A stretch of 64,000 bases of DNA from Pseudophaeobacter sp. (GTDB lineage: Bacteria; Pseudomonadota; Alphaproteobacteria; Rhodobacterales; Rhodobacteraceae): positions 310,001-374,000 of the forward strand of contig JALUXC010000003.1 of NCBI GenBank assembly GCA_027019165.1, written 5' to 3'. Both the position numbers and the translations under genes were made by a program. Positions 54,117 to 63,548 of the stretch are shown piece by piece (positions within the stretch are counted from its first letter, which is position 1; each line of letters starts with the position of its first letter). The notes under the pieces were generated by a model. The model did no database searches and was not told the origin of the DNA. It was given only the letters and a program-made list of their open reading frames with translations.

Positions 54117-54150
54117 GCCCCCGCCGAGCAATCGGCGGGGGTTTTCTTTT
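54117..54150 (+). terminator. Intrinsic terminator after rplP
   Basis: 10-bp stem CCCCCGCCGA (54118-54127) with TCGGCGGGGG (54132-54141), loop GCAA, then TTTTCTTTT. Confidence 0.94.
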
Positions 54151-54362
54151 GCCATGTTTGTCCGCATCCTGGCCGTTCTCAACGGCATTCGAGACGTCCC
54201 AATTCGGGGGGCGCCCGTCAAACTTTGAGATGGACATGGCAAGAGAGGCTGACTGCAATAGGCATCGACGTGGCTTCAAGGCACGTCTATTGGGGGGAGG
54301 GCTTGGTCTTGGGCCAGCAACTCCGCCATGGGCAAAAGAAATAGTAAGCAAAGGTTGAAGAC

Positions 54363-54785
54363 ATGAGACTATTCGCACTGATCGTGTTTGGCATTCATAT
54401 GCTTTTTGAACTTGCCTTCGGAGCGAACGCATTTCTGTCTGGAGCGTCCTCGTCGCAGAGCGTCGAGCAGATTGCAGAGCAATCAGTTGAAATGACAATT
54501 GCCTTCCGTTTCCTGGGCAGCGCTCTGATATCTTTGGGTGTTATGGGTGCGATCATCATTTTTGTCGCCGGCGTCCAGTCCGTCGCCGCGCGCTACACCG
54601 CAATTGGGTTCTTTGCTTTCCATGCCCTTGGGGCAAGCGGTAGCGTCTGGTCGGCAGCGCCCGGATTTGAGGTCTACCAACAGACGCTGTCCCTTGGGGC
54701 GCTGATCCTGCACACGCTGCTTGCTGTGGGATTCCTGATCGTTGCATTGTCATGGAGAGACGAGGCCTTGGGCTCAACCGACTAA
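54363..54785 (+). CDS. Small four-helix membrane protein of unknown function
   Basis: 140-aa integral membrane protein. Four hydrophobic segments are apparent (about residues 3-24, 43-70, 78-98 and 107-130). No motif allows family assignment; the overall shape recalls DUF4345-type or DoxX-like small membrane proteins, but this is only topology. Preceded by an ~210-nt stretch after the rplP terminator with no recognisable feature. Divided from the next gene by 155 nt. Confidence 0.65.
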   Translation: MRLFALIVFGIHMLFELAFGANAFLSGASSSQSVEQIAEQSVEMTIAFRFLGSALISLGVMGAIIIFVAGVQSVAARYTAIGFFAFHALGASGSVWSAAPGFEVYQQTLSLGALILHTLLAVGFLIVALSWRDEALGSTD

Positions 54786-54940
54786 TATGATCGTCCGGCG
54801 GGTGCGATTGCGGACAGTCTCGCGCCCTGTCGTACCCGTTGGCCTGGGCAAAAACGGATCAACAAGAGTGGCAGACATGGCATTGGCTTTCAGGGCTGTT
54901 GCCTCTCGCGCTGCGGCTTTGGCTGGAGTATGAACGGGGC

Positions 54941-55561
54941 ATGGCACAGATCGACTCTCTCTTCGTGACCCGACTTTATCGCGCGTCCCTTTCCGAACAC
55001 GGCCCCAAGCTCGACACGGGCGAACTTGAAAACTCATGTCTTGTCATCGCCGAGGACGATGAAGCGGGGCAGGACTGGTGCGAGGAGAACGGCTATCCCG
55101 GCTATACCTCCTATGCCTCGCTGACGGATCTGCCCTGGCGGTTCCCGATCTTTGCCGATCTGGTGAAATCGCTGGATGCCCATGTGGAGGCCTTCGCGAC
55201 AGATCTGGAACTCGACCTGGATGATCGGAAGCTGGTGCTGGAGGATCTCTGGATCAACATCCTGCCCGAGGGCGGCACCCACGCCAGCCACATTCATCCT
55301 CATTCGGTGATCTCCGGCACGACCTATGTGTCGATGCCCGAAGGGGCCAGCGCGCTGAAACTGGAAGATCCGCGCCATGCGATGATGATGGCCCACCCCC
55401 CGCGCCGCAAGGACTGCCGCCAAGAGTTGAAGACCTTTGTCTACCAGTCGCCAAAGGTGGGCGATGTGCTCTTGTGGGAAAGCTTCATCCGCCACGAGGT
55501 GCCGCTGAACATGGCCGAGGAAGAGCGGATTTCGGTGAGCTTTAACTACAAGTGGGAATGA
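54941..55561 (+). CDS. 2OG-Fe(II) oxygenase family protein (TIGR02466-like)
   Basis: 206-aa cytoplasmic protein resembling the TIGR02466 group of putative 2-oxoglutarate/Fe(II) dioxygenases. The metal-site region reads GGTHASHIHPHSVISGTTYV, and the distal ligand and 2OG-binding region read FIRHEVPLN...ERISVSFNYKWE, which fits an HxH...H and R-x-S pattern of this fold. Substrate unknown. ATG54941 begins a conserved-looking MAQIDSLFVTRLYRA; upstream in-frame starts are not supported. Its location beside rplP invites the question of ribosomal protein hydroxylation, but the family is not the E. coli YcfD type. Confidence 0.72.
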   Translation: MAQIDSLFVTRLYRASLSEHGPKLDTGELENSCLVIAEDDEAGQDWCEENGYPGYTSYASLTDLPWRFPIFADLVKSLDAHVEAFATDLELDLDDRKLVLEDLWINILPEGGTHASHIHPHSVISGTTYVSMPEGASALKLEDPRHAMMMAHPPRRKDCRQELKTFVYQSPKVGDVLLWESFIRHEVPLNMAEEERISVSFNYKWE

Positions 55562-55750
55562 ATACCACTGCGGGCCAAGCGGGTGAGGAGCGGCCTATCT
55601 GGCGACCAAGTTCGAATGGTTCGAAGGCGCTGCGGCGGGACATATCGGTCGAGTTTTAGGTAAGCAGATTGTGGATGTGCTCTCGGATTTCATAGCTTCT
55701 TTACGCGGGGCTGCGAGGTTCGACGAAATCCTCGAAAGCTCAGGTGCGTT

Positions 55751-56461
55751 ATGTTGAGATACCCCGACCACGCCGCTGCCAAACCGGCTATTCCTAAGGA
55801 AATAATGATAAAATGGCTTCTGGATACATTTCAGCGGCCCTACTTTTTCGTGCATATTCCGAAATGCGGCGGTACTTCGGTGGTCGATGCCTTGCAGGAC
55901 TTTTACCTGCATGGGAAGGCGTCCGTTTGGCGCCAGCAGGTTGGGACCAAGCGGTGGGACAATCAACAGACATTCGCTTTGGTCCGGCGCCCCTATGAGC
56001 GTATCTGCTCGCTCTACCGGTATGCTTCAGAGATCAATGCAAACGACGCGGACTTGGCTGATCTTTCGCTCAACGACTGGATTGAGAAATCCCTGGCTGG
56101 TCGCGACCCGCAGAACCTCGCCGACACAAAAATGACCTTGCATCCTTGCCTGCCTTGGGTTGTAGACGCCGCGGGTACGCCGTTGGTCAAACTGGTGACG
56201 CGCCTTGAGGAGATCGACCAGGACTGGCCTCTTATTCAGCGCTTCATTGGGCGCGATATAGAATTGGCGGTGAAGAACCGGACGAAACCCAAGCCGGGAA
56301 CTGCCGTCGCGGATCTGTCGGAGCGGAGCATCGAGTTGATCGAAGCCTACTATGAAGCCGACTTTGACAACTTCGGCTACGAGCGCCTTGGTGCCGAGAG
56401 GAAGCTGAAGCCACGCGAGGAATCCCCTTTGGTTGGCTTTCTCACCGGCGCCCGTTGCTAG
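55751..56461 (+). CDS. Sulfotransferase family protein
   Basis: 236-aa PAPS-dependent sulfotransferase of the sulfotransfer-2 (carbohydrate) type. The 5'-phosphosulfate loop FFVHIPKCGGTSVV is at about residues 32-45 and the 3'-phosphate motif LVRRPYERICSLYRYA at about 78-93. Expected to sulfate a surface or exopolysaccharide glycan. ATG55751 (AGGTG 4 nt upstream) and ATG55805 (AAGGA 4 nt upstream) are equally plausible. A hairpin terminator follows. With the 2OG-oxygenase and membrane protein it forms a block inserted between rplP and rpmC. Confidence 0.83.
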   Translation: MLRYPDHAAAKPAIPKEIMIKWLLDTFQRPYFFVHIPKCGGTSVVDALQDFYLHGKASVWRQQVGTKRWDNQQTFALVRRPYERICSLYRYASEINANDADLADLSLNDWIEKSLAGRDPQNLADTKMTLHPCLPWVVDAAGTPLVKLVTRLEEIDQDWPLIQRFIGRDIELAVKNRTKPKPGTAVADLSERSIELIEAYYEADFDNFGYERLGAERKLKPREESPLVGFLTGARC

Positions 56462-56527
56462 ACCGGCTTTAGCTCACGACAATTGTGCACCTACCTCTGC
56501 GCCGACTGTGAGGAGTGTCATGTTTTG

Positions 56528-56555
56528 GGGGAGGCGATTGCCTCCCCATGTGTAT
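56528..56555 (+). terminator. Terminator-like hairpin after the sulfotransferase gene
   Basis: Perfect 8-bp stem GGGGAGGC-GATT-GCCTCCCC; the downstream tract (ATGTGTATTCT) is only weakly T-rich. Confidence 0.6.
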
Positions 56556-56687
56556 TCTGATCACCTCTACCACCAGAATTTCACTGGGGGACGGTCAAAA
56601 TCTGGCGCAGGCTTTCTTGGGCTGTGTGCCGTTTGCCGATGGTTACCTGATGCCTGTGGCAAGGCAAGCTCCCCGAAAATCTTTCCC

Positions 56688-56716
56688 TTGCCCCCATGCG
56701 CCAACTCTCCTATATG
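56688..56716 (+). promoter_or_regulatory. Putative promoter of the rpmC-led spc operon
   Basis: TTGCCC (56688-56693), 17-nt spacer, TATATG (56711-56716). A 9-bp inverted repeat directly after it would lie at the 5' end of the transcript. Confidence 0.65.
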
Positions 56717-56860
56717 GACCCATCACCGCGCTCAGTGATGAGTCGCGGTGATCCATTTTCTGTGCCCAAAGTCTGTCGGGCACGGGCGACATAACCCACC
56801 AGACCCAAGGGTGACCCAACAAAAGGGGCCCTCTGGTGCCAAGGAAAAGGAACAAAGGCG

Positions 56861-57061
56861 ATGAACGCCAATGATCTGCGCGAAAAGACCGTGGATGAAC
56901 TCCGCGATCTGCTTGCATCCATGAAAAAAGAGAGCTTCAACCTGCGCTTTCAGCAGGCAACCGGTCAGCTGGAAAACACCGCTGCAGTGCGCGCCGCGCG
57001 CCGTAACGCAGCCCGTGTGAAAACCATCCTGAACGAAAAAGCCGCCGCAGCGGCTGAATAA
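56861..57061 (+). CDS. rpmC: 50S ribosomal protein L29
   Basis: 66-aa L29 (uL29), a two-helix protein at the exit port next to L23. [39 protein letters not shown] is diagnostic. Preceded by AAAAGGAAC. First gene of the displaced spc operon, since rplP is 2.8 kb upstream. Confidence 0.97.
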   Translation: MNANDLREKTVDELRDLLASMKKESFNLRFQQATGQLENTAAVRAARRNAARVKTILNEKAAAAAE

Positions 57062-57073
57062 GGAGCTACTCTG

Positions 57074-57304
57074 ATGCCCAAACGTATCCTGCAAGGCGTC
57101 GTGACCTCCGACGCAAACGCTCAGACCGTGACCGTTTCCGTAGAGCGCCGCTTTACGCATCCGGTTCTGAAGAAAACCATCCGTAAGTCCAAGAAATACC
57201 GGGCTCACGATGAAAAGAACGCTTTCAAGGTCGGCGACACCGTACGCATCATCGAATGCGCGCCGAAATCGAAAACGAAACGCTGGGAAGTTCTGGAAGC
57301 CTAA
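57074..57304 (+). CDS. rpsQ: 30S ribosomal protein S17
   Basis: 76-aa S17 (uS17), an early-assembly OB-fold protein. [49 protein letters not shown] is typical. Starts 12 nt after rpmC with AAGGAG. A 100-nt gap to rplN holds a short GAGCC/GGCTC hairpin. Confidence 0.97.
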   Translation: MPKRILQGVVTSDANAQTVTVSVERRFTHPVLKKTIRKSKKYRAHDEKNAFKVGDTVRIIECAPKSKTKRWEVLEA

Positions 57305-57404
57305 GAGCCTGTAACAAGGCTCCTGGCGACTAGGCTTTTCAGCACAGTCGAAACCCTGGGGGATCACAGCACGCATCGCTGCCCCAAAGGTCGGGAGAAA
57401 CCAC

Positions 57405-57773
57405 ATGATCCAGATGCAAACCAATCTGGATGTTGCTGACAACTCTGGCGCACGCCGAGTTCAGTGCATCAAGGTTCTGGGTGGTTCCAAGCGTAAATAC
57501 GCATCCGTTGGCGACATCATCGTCGTCTCGGTCAAGGAAGCCATCCCGCGCGGTCGCGTAAAGAAAGGTGACGTCCGTAAGGCCGTCGTCGTGCGCACCG
57601 CCAAAGAAGTCCGCCGCGAAGACGGTACCGCGATCCGCTTTGATCGCAACGCCGCCGTCATCCTGAACAACAACAACGAGCCGGTTGGTACCCGTATCTT
57701 TGGCCCGGTTGTTCGTGAGCTGCGCGCAAAGAACTTCATGAAAATCATCTCGCTTGCTCCGGAGGTGCTGTAA
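57405..57773 (+). CDS. rplN: 50S ribosomal protein L14
   Basis: 122-aa L14 (uL14), at the subunit interface. [50 protein letters not shown] includes the L14 signature. RBS GGGAGA upstream. Followed 2 nt later by rplX. Confidence 0.98.
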   Translation: MIQMQTNLDVADNSGARRVQCIKVLGGSKRKYASVGDIIVVSVKEAIPRGRVKKGDVRKAVVVRTAKEVRREDGTAIRFDRNAAVILNNNNEPVGTRIFGPVVRELRAKNFMKIISLAPEVL

Positions 57774-57775
57774 TC

Positions 57776-58087
57776 ATGGCTGCTAAACTCCGCAAAGGCG
57801 ACAAGGTCGTCGTGCTGGCCGGTAAGGACAAGGGCAAGGAAGGCACGATTTCTTCCGTAGACCCCAAAGCCGGCAAAGCTGTTGTTGATGGCGTGAACGT
57901 TGCGATCCGCCACACCCGGGCAAGCCAGACAAGCCAAGGTGGCCGCCTGCCCAAGGCCCTGCCGATCGACCTGTCGAACCTGGCTCTGCTGGATGCAAAC
58001 GGCAAAGCAACCCGCGTTGGCTTCCGCATGGAAGGCGACAAGAAAGTGCGTTTTGCCAAGACCACGGGGGACGTGATCGATGCTTGA
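57776..58087 (+). CDS. rplX: 50S ribosomal protein L24
   Basis: 103-aa L24 (uL24), assembly initiator with a KOW motif: [25 protein letters not shown]. The C-terminal half ([23 protein letters not shown]) is typical. Overlaps the start of rplE by 8 nt. Confidence 0.97.
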   Translation: MAAKLRKGDKVVVLAGKDKGKEGTISSVDPKAGKAVVDGVNVAIRHTRASQTSQGGRLPKALPIDLSNLALLDANGKATRVGFRMEGDKKVRFAKTTGDVIDA

Positions 58088-58643
58088 TACCGCAAACTAC
58101 ACCCCGCGTCTGAAGGATCTCTACAAGGACACCGTGCGCGGCGCCCTGAAAGAGGAATTCGGCTACAAGAACGAAATGCAAATTCCCAAGCTGGAAAAAA
58201 TCGTTCTGAACATCGGCTGTGGCCGCGCTGCTGTCAAAGACAGCAAGAAAGCCAAGTCCGCTCAGGCCGACCTGACCGCAATCGCGGGCCAGAAGGCACT
58301 GACCACCGTGGCCAAGAACTCCATCGCCGGCTTCCGCGTTCGCGAGGGCATGCCGATGGGTGCCAAGGTGACCCTGCGCGGCGACCGGATGTACGAATTC
58401 CTGGATCGTCTGATCACCATCGCAATGCCCCGTATCCGCGACTTCCGCGGTGTATCGGGTAATTCGTTCGACGGTCGTGGCAACTACGCCATGGGCCTGA
58501 AAGAACACATGGTGTTCCCCGAGATCGATTTCGACAAGATCGACGAACCCTGGGGCATGGACATTGTGATTGCCACCACCGCGAACACCGACGCGGAAGC
58601 AAAGGCGCTGTTGAAAGCTTTCAACATGCCCTTCAACAGCTAA
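58080..58643 (+). CDS. rplE: 50S ribosomal protein L5
   Basis: 187-aa L5 (uL5), binding 5S rRNA and contacting the P-site t[23 protein letters not shown] and [27 protein letters not shown] match the family. Its start lies inside rplX, giving coupled translation. Confidence 0.98.
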   Translation: MLDTANYTPRLKDLYKDTVRGALKEEFGYKNEMQIPKLEKIVLNIGCGRAAVKDSKKAKSAQADLTAIAGQKALTTVAKNSIAGFRVREGMPMGAKVTLRGDRMYEFLDRLITIAMPRIRDFRGVSGNSFDGRGNYAMGLKEHMVFPEIDFDKIDEPWGMDIVIATTANTDAEAKALLKAFNMPFNS

Positions 58644-58661
58644 GCGCGGGAAGGAAGAGAC

Positions 58662-58967
58662 ATGGCTAAGAAAAGCATGATCGAACGCGAAAAGAAGCGC
58701 GAGCGCCTGGTGGCTCAGTATGCCGCAAAGCGCGCCGAGCTGAAAGAAATCGCGAATGACGAAAGCCGCCCGATGGAAGAGCGCTTCAAGGCGCGTCTGA
58801 AACTGGCGAAACTGCCGCGCAACTCGTCGGCAACCCGTCTGCACAACCGCTGCCAGCTGACCGGCCGTCCGCACGCTTACTATCGTAAGCTGAAGATCAG
58901 CCGTATTGCTCTGCGGGAACTGGGCTCGAATGGCCAGATCCCCGGCATGGTGAAATCGAGCTGGTAA
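58662..58967 (+). CDS. rpsN: 30S ribosomal protein S14
   Basis: 101-aa S14 (uS14) of the long, zinc-free type: a single Cys ([26 protein letters not shown]) where the short form has four. Assembly protein of the 30S head. Lies 18 nt after rplE. Confidence 0.97.
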   Translation: MAKKSMIEREKKRERLVAQYAAKRAELKEIANDESRPMEERFKARLKLAKLPRNSSATRLHNRCQLTGRPHAYYRKLKISRIALRELGSNGQIPGMVKSSW

Positions 58968-58980
58968 GGGAGAGACTGAT

Positions 58981-59373
58981 ATGAACGATCCTATCGGCGA
59001 TATGCTCACCCGTATCCGTAACTCTCAGATGCGCGGCAAATCCACCGTCATGACCCCTGCTTCCAAGCTGCGGGCATGGGTGCTGGATGTGCTGGCGGAC
59101 GAAGGTTACATCCGCGGCTATGAGAAGGCGACTGACGAACGCGGCCACCCGGCGCTGGAAATCAGCCTGAAATACTTCGATGGCGAACCTGTTATTCGCG
59201 AGCTGAAGCGGGTCTCCAAACCCGGTCGTCGCGTTTACATGGGCGTCGATGACATCCCGTCGGTCCGTCAGGGCCTGGGTGTGTCGATTGTCTCCACCTC
59301 CAAAGGTGTGATGTCGGACGCAAACGCACGCGCAGCCAACGTCGGCGGCGAAGTGCTCTGCACCGTCTTCTAA
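58981..59373 (+). CDS. rpsH: 30S ribosomal protein S8
   Basis: 130-aa S8 (uS8), binder of 16S helix 21 and usual translational repressor of the spc operon. [23 protein letters not shown] and the C-terminal [33 protein letters not shown] are typical. Confidence 0.98.
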   Translation: MNDPIGDMLTRIRNSQMRGKSTVMTPASKLRAWVLDVLADEGYIRGYEKATDERGHPALEISLKYFDGEPVIRELKRVSKPGRRVYMGVDDIPSVRQGLGVSIVSTSKGVMSDANARAANVGGEVLCTVF

Positions 59374-59385
59374 GGAGGCTATTAG

Positions 59386-59919
59386 ATGTCCCGTATTGGT
59401 AAGAAACCGGTCGAACTGCCCAGCGGTGTCACCGCGAGCGTTTCCGGCCAGACCGTCGAAGTGAAAGGCCCCAAGGGGACCCGCAGCTTCACCGCCACCG
59501 ACGACGTCACACTGACTGTCGAAGACAACATTGTGAAGATCGAGCCGCGCGGCAAGTCCAAGCGTGCCCGTCAGCAATGGGGTATGTCCCGCACCATGGT
59601 CGCGAACCTCGTGACCGGTGTGACCACCGGCTTCAAGAAAGAGCTGGAGATCCAGGGTGTGGGTTACCGGGCTCAGATGCAGGGCAACACCCTGAAGCTG
59701 AACCTGGGCTACAGCCACGATGTCGACTTCGTTGCTCCGGAAGGTGTCACCATCACCGCGCCGAAGCAGACCGAAATCGTTGTGGAAGGTAACGACCAGC
59801 AGCAGGTTGGCGAAGTCGCGGCGAAAATCCGCGAATGGCGCCGTCCCGAGCCCTACAAAGGCAAGGGGATCCGCTACAAGGGCGAGTTTATCTTCCGCAA
59901 GGAAGGCAAGAAGAAGTAA
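59386..59919 (+). CDS. rplF: 50S ribosomal protein L6
   Basis: 177-aa L6 (uL6) near the sarcin-ricin loop. [38 protein letters not shown] and the C-terminal [24 protein letters not shown] signature are present. AAGGAGG 8 nt before the ATG. Confidence 0.98.
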   Translation: MSRIGKKPVELPSGVTASVSGQTVEVKGPKGTRSFTATDDVTLTVEDNIVKIEPRGKSKRARQQWGMSRTMVANLVTGVTTGFKKELEIQGVGYRAQMQGNTLKLNLGYSHDVDFVAPEGVTITAPKQTEIVVEGNDQQQVGEVAAKIREWRRPEPYKGKGIRYKGEFIFRKEGKKK

Positions 59920-59930
59920 GGACAAGCAAA

Positions 59931-60290
59931 ATGGCAAACAGCAAACGTACCCTGTTTCTGAAGCGTCGCCTGCGCGTCCGGAACAAGCTTCGCAAGGTCA
60001 ACGCAGGTCGCCTGCGTCTTTCCGTGCATCGCTCGAACAAGAACATCTCTGTTCAGCTGATCGACGATGTCGCGGGCAAGACACTGGCCGCAGCCTCGAC
60101 CCTGGAAAAAGATCTCGGCTTTGTTGGCAAGAACAACATCGAAGCCGCTACCAAAGTGGGTTCGGTCATCGCCGAGCGCGCCAAGGCGGCAGGCGTCACC
60201 GAAGCCTATTTCGATCGTGGTGGCTTCCTGTTCCACGGCAAGGTGAAGGCTCTGGCCGACGCTGCGCGTGAAGGTGGCCTGAAGATCTAA
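59931..60290 (+). CDS. rplR: 50S ribosomal protein L18
   Basis: 119-aa L18 (uL18), a 5S rRNA-binding protein. [44 protein letters not shown] is diagnostic. ATG59931 follows AAGGACAAGC; the frame is open upstream but overlaps rplF. A strong hairpin GGGCGGCG-TCCG-CGCCGCCC (60298-60317) without a T-tract lies between rplR and rpsE. Confidence 0.97.
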   Translation: MANSKRTLFLKRRLRVRNKLRKVNAGRLRLSVHRSNKNISVQLIDDVAGKTLAAASTLEKDLGFVGKNNIEAATKVGSVIAERAKAAGVTEAYFDRGGFLFHGKVKALADAAREGGLKI

Positions 60291-60412
60291 GACCTGTGGG
60301 CGGCGTCCGCGCCGCCCCGATGATCCGGGAGGGATCCTTTGGGCTCCCTCACCAGGATTGAGATAACAGGCGCCCCTGCCTATTGGACGCGCCAGTCAGA
60401 AAGGAATGCCTG

Positions 60413-60982
60413 ATGGCAGAACGTGAAAACCGCCGTGGCCGTGGCCGCCGCGAAGAGGAAACACCGGAATTCGCAGATCGCCTGGTCGCGATCAACCGCG
60501 TTTCGAAAACCGTCAAAGGCGGTAAGCGCTTCGGCTTTGCCGCGCTTGTCGTCGTAGGCGATCAGAAAGGCCGTGTCGGCTTTGGCAAGGGTAAGGCGAA
60601 AGAAGTGCCCGAGGCCATCCGCAAGGCAACCGAGCAGGCCAAGCGTCAGATGATCCGCGTGCCGCTGAAAGAGGGCCGCACCCTGCACCACGACATGAAC
60701 GGTCGTCACGGTGCCGGCAAGGTCGTCATGCGCACTGCGCCTGAAGGTACCGGTATCATCGCCGGTGGTCCGATGCGTGCCGTGTTCGAGATGCTGGGCG
60801 TCAAGGACGTCGTCTCGAAGTCGATCGGTTCGCAGAACCCCTACAACATGATCCGCGCAACCATCAACGGCCTGACCAAAGAGCAGAGCCCGCGTGCAGT
60901 TGCCCAGCGTCGTGGCAAAAAGGTCGCCGACATCCTGCCCAAGCGGGACGAAGCACCGGCTGCCGAAGCCGCTGAAGCGTAA
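60413..60982 (+). CDS. rpsE: 30S ribosomal protein S5
   Basis: 189-aa S5 (uS5), part of the mRNA entry helicase and a fidelity determinant. [40 protein letters not shown] contains the S5 signature and spectinomycin loop. Start at ATG60413 ([16 protein letters not shown]) with AAAGGAATG upstream; ATG60383 is not conserved. Confidence 0.98.
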   Translation: MAERENRRGRGRREEETPEFADRLVAINRVSKTVKGGKRFGFAALVVVGDQKGRVGFGKGKAKEVPEAIRKATEQAKRQMIRVPLKEGRTLHHDMNGRHGAGKVVMRTAPEGTGIIAGGPMRAVFEMLGVKDVVSKSIGSQNPYNMIRATINGLTKEQSPRAVAQRRGKKVADILPKRDEAPAAEAAEA

Positions 60983-60994
60983 GGAGACGGACAC

Positions 60995-61183
60995 ATGGCC
61001 AAGACCATCGTTGTTAAGCAGATCGGTTCTCCGATCCGCCGCCCCGCCAAACAGCGCCAGACGCTGATCGGCCTGGGCCTGAACAAGATGCACAAGACCC
61101 GCGAGCTGGAAGACACCCCGGCCGTGCGTGGCATGATCAACAAGATCCCCCACATGGTCGAAATCATCGAAGAAAAAGACTAA
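60995..61183 (+). CDS. rpmD: 50S ribosomal protein L30
   Basis: 62-aa L30 (uL30). [54 protein letters not shown] is fully typical. 12 nt after rpsE. Normally rplO follows directly; here the operon ends in a terminator and rplO is 2.8 kb away. Confidence 0.97.
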   Translation: MAKTIVVKQIGSPIRRPAKQRQTLIGLGLNKMHKTRELEDTPAVRGMINKIPHMVEIIEEKD

Positions 61184-61203
61184 GCCCGTCGGCAGAGTCA
61201 AAA

Positions 61204-61236
61204 GAACGCCTCCGCAGTGCGGGGGCGTTTTGCGTT
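61204..61236 (+). terminator. Intrinsic terminator after rpmD
   Basis: AACGCCTCCGC-AGT-GCGGGGGCGTT with one G-T pair, followed by TTGCGTTT. Confidence 0.88.
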
Positions 61237-61299
61237 TCGGCACGTTGCAAATTCAGGGAAGTGTCTCTGCTGTCACCACATTCTCCAATCGGGGGCGGA

Positions 61300-63036
61300 T
61301 CACCCCGTCAGACCGGGCCATAGGCTGGCATCCAAGGCCGCCAGGAAGGGGGCCAGCTCTTCTTTGTGCTGTCGCCATTGTCCGATAGACCGATTGTGAA
61401 CCGGCTGGCGGATCTGCGAGGCGCTGGCGGTCAGGGTTGGCGCATCGCTTCCCTCGGGAGCGGCCATTTCGGGCACCCAGTTCATGCCGCAATAGGAGGC
61501 AATAGCCTGACTGGAGCCAATCGGATCGGTGGCAAGGTCTTCGTAGCTCACGGTCAGGATCTGGCCGGGGAACAGGCTTTTCCAGTGGGCCATCATCCGG
61601 GCATGCAGGGCAAACCGGTGGGCCATGGCTTCTTGGTCATAGGTATAGTTAAGCGCGCGGCCCGAGAAATGCGTCTTCCACATGGACAGAGCTGTATCCC
61701 TTGGATCTCGGATAACGTGGATAATCTTGCACTGCGGGAAGGCGGTCTTGAGAAATCCGATGTAGCGGTAATTCTCCGGCATCTTGTCTACGAAGGCGAC
61801 TGTGTCTGGCGCCATGTCAGGCAGCAGTGCGTCGTGATTTTTGGCGAATGCTTCTGCGTCTTGGCTCGAGAAGCAGTCGTCGGACGCCAGGTGCTCGCTC
61901 AAAAGAAACCCGGTTGCGGCCCGTTCGCCGAGCGTTTCGACGTTTGGCGCTCGGCTCAACATGGCCTCAACCAAAGATGTCCCCGAGCGCGGCAAGCCCA
62001 GAACGTAGATAGGGTAGGGACTTGTGCCAGTTTGACCCGCGACGGCCGGGGCAGTCGGGAATTTGGCAAGGATCCGAGCGGTCTCGTGCGAGTCGGCTTG
62101 AGGATCGTAATGCAGGAGCTTGGCCAGGGTGCCGTTCGCGTCCTGTCTGGCCTTGGCCGCAGCGGCAAGGTCTCCGCCCACGTCGTGGATGCGCGACAGC
62201 GCGAACTGAATTTCGGCTGCGTCCATCGAAGACTTCCGCGCCTTTCGAAGGGCCTTGGCTGCGCTGCGCTCGAGGTGGGCCAGCCGTTTGCGCGGGGTGA
62301 TGCGGGAGAGCTGGGCAATAGCCTGGGCATTTGAGGGCTCCAGGTTCAGGATCTCAAGGAACTGTTCTTCCGCTTCGGGAAATTGCCCCTTTTCCATGAA
62401 AGAGGTCCCCAGTCTGAGCCGTGCGCCGATGTGGGTTGGGGCCAGCTGAACGGCCCGTTCTGCCATTCTGTGGCCGTCCTGATGGCGGTTTTGCCGGGCC
62501 AGGGGGAGGCTGATGTTGACCAATGTCTCCACGTTGTTGGGATCTGCCGTCAATGCAGCCTCGAACGCGGCAATCGCGTCACACTCGCGGCCTTGGGCCA
62601 GCCGAATGAGACCCTGAAGGTTCAGGGCGGGCGCAAACCGATCATCGAGGAGAACAGAATGGTCAATCGCCGTCTCGGCAGGCGTCATGTCACCTAGCCG
62701 GAAATAGGCCTGGGCCAAAAAGAACGAGGCCTTTTGATCCTTGCTGCCGATGGGCTGCATGGCCTTGATTGCCTGCTCATATCGTCCGGCCAATATGAGT
62801 GTTTGCGCAAGATTGAGCCGTGCATCCGTAAAACCGGGATCAACTTTCAGGGCGCGCTGGAACTGGGCAATGGCTTCGGGCAGCTTGTTCATGGCCGACA
62901 GGCATATCCCGGCGATGTTCCAGGGCAGCGGATCGCTTGGGCTGGACCTTTGCATCCTTTTAGCCAGTTTCAACGCGGACCTGTGGGAACCTGACGACAA
63001 AAACGAGGCAGCCAGACTTAGATCATTGGATACCAT
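61300..63036 (-). CDS. TPR domain-containing sulfotransferase
   Basis: 578-aa cytoplasmic protein. The N-terminal half consists of about eight tetratricopeptide repeats (for example LPEAIAQFQRALKVDPGFTDARLNLAQTLILAGRYEQAI). The C-terminal half is a sulfotransferase: 5'-phosphosulfate loop GLPRSGTSLVEAML, GERAATGFLLSEHL, and 3'-phosphate motif VIRDPRDTALSMWKTHF. The target could be a glycan or a protein held by the TPRs. ATG63036 (GAGG 8 nt upstream) is favoured over in-frame starts at 63057 and 63120. It lies antisense to the spc operon direction, between rpmD and rplO. Confidence 0.87.
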   Translation of the reverse strand: MVSNDLSLAASFLSSGSHRSALKLAKRMQRSSPSDPLPWNIAGICLSAMNKLPEAIAQFQRALKVDPGFTDARLNLAQTLILAGRYEQAIKAMQPIGSKDQKASFFLAQAYFRLGDMTPAETAIDHSVLLDDRFAPALNLQGLIRLAQGRECDAIAAFEAALTADPNNVETLVNISLPLARQNRHQDGHRMAERAVQLAPTHIGARLRLGTSFMEKGQFPEAEEQFLEILNLEPSNAQAIAQLSRITPRKRLAHLERSAAKALRKARKSSMDAAEIQFALSRIHDVGGDLAAAAKARQDANGTLAKLLHYDPQADSHETARILAKFPTAPAVAGQTGTSPYPIYVLGLPRSGTSLVEAMLSRAPNVETLGERAATGFLLSEHLASDDCFSSQDAEAFAKNHDALLPDMAPDTVAFVDKMPENYRYIGFLKTAFPQCKIIHVIRDPRDTALSMWKTHFSGRALNYTYDQEAMAHRFALHARMMAHWKSLFPGQILTVSYEDLATDPIGSSQAIASYCGMNWVPEMAAPEGSDAPTLTASASQIRQPVHNRSIGQWRQHKEELAPFLAALDASLWPGLTG

Positions 63037-63332
63037 TTCCCAAACCTCAACTGTCATGATTCTGTTACAATTGAAGTCTCGATATGGGATTTTGAGATCC
63101 GTGAACGTGATCAAGTTCACATAAGGTCAACCACGTCAAAAAAATGCAGGCGAGTGATCAACTGTTGGGCTTTGGCGGGCGGATTTGCGTAAGAGGAAAC
63201 CATTCCGAAAATGCATAGCGGACAGTCTTTGCTGTGCATTGTTGCTTTGTGTTCTGCACCATATTTCAGCACTCCCAAAAAGAGTTTCCATTTTCCGAGC
63301 AGGGGTTCGGAGCGCTGACAAGGACGATGACA

Positions 63333-63548
63333 ATGGCATTCACGAATTTGACGACCAACCATGGGGTTGCTTCACCTGCGCGCTTGCGCCAGATCGTTGA
63401 GGGGATCCGCAACGCAATGAAGCAACGTGCTGAATACCGTCGCACTTATCGCGCCCTTCAAAGCCTTTCAAATCGTGAGCTCGCCGACATCGGCTTGCGG
63501 CGTTGCGATATCGATCAGGTTGCCCGCTGCAATGCCTTTGGGCGTTAA
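63333..63548 (+). CDS. DUF1127 domain-containing small protein
   Basis: 71-aa basic protein. The C-terminal YRRTYRALQSLSNRELADIGLRRCDIDQVA is the DUF1127 motif; such Arg-rich proteins in alphaproteobacteria (for example CcaF1) bind RNA and affect small-RNA maturation. ATG63333 lies 8 nt after AGGA, whereas ATG63327 is only 2 nt from it. Single gene, divergent from the sulfotransferase gene. Confidence 0.85.
   Translation: MAFTNLTTNHGVASPARLRQIVEGIRNAMKQRAEYRRTYRALQSLSNRELADIGLRRCDIDQVARCNAFGR

Larger units (their letters stand above)
56462..56860. promoter_or_regulatory. Terminator and spc-operon promoter region
   Basis: 399 nt with no gene. It contains the terminator at 56528-56547, a good promoter at 56688-56716, and in the leader a 9-bp inverted repeat ATCACCGCG (56722-56730) / CGCGGTGAT (56744-56752). 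Confidence 0.6.

Noticed and set aside
54102-54358. Short frames after the rplP terminator.
   Set aside because: They begin inside the terminator hairpin and show no conserved sequence.
56433-56751. Short frames between the sulfotransferase gene and rpmC.
   Set aside because: They overlap a terminator hairpin and the rpmC promoter and lack protein features.
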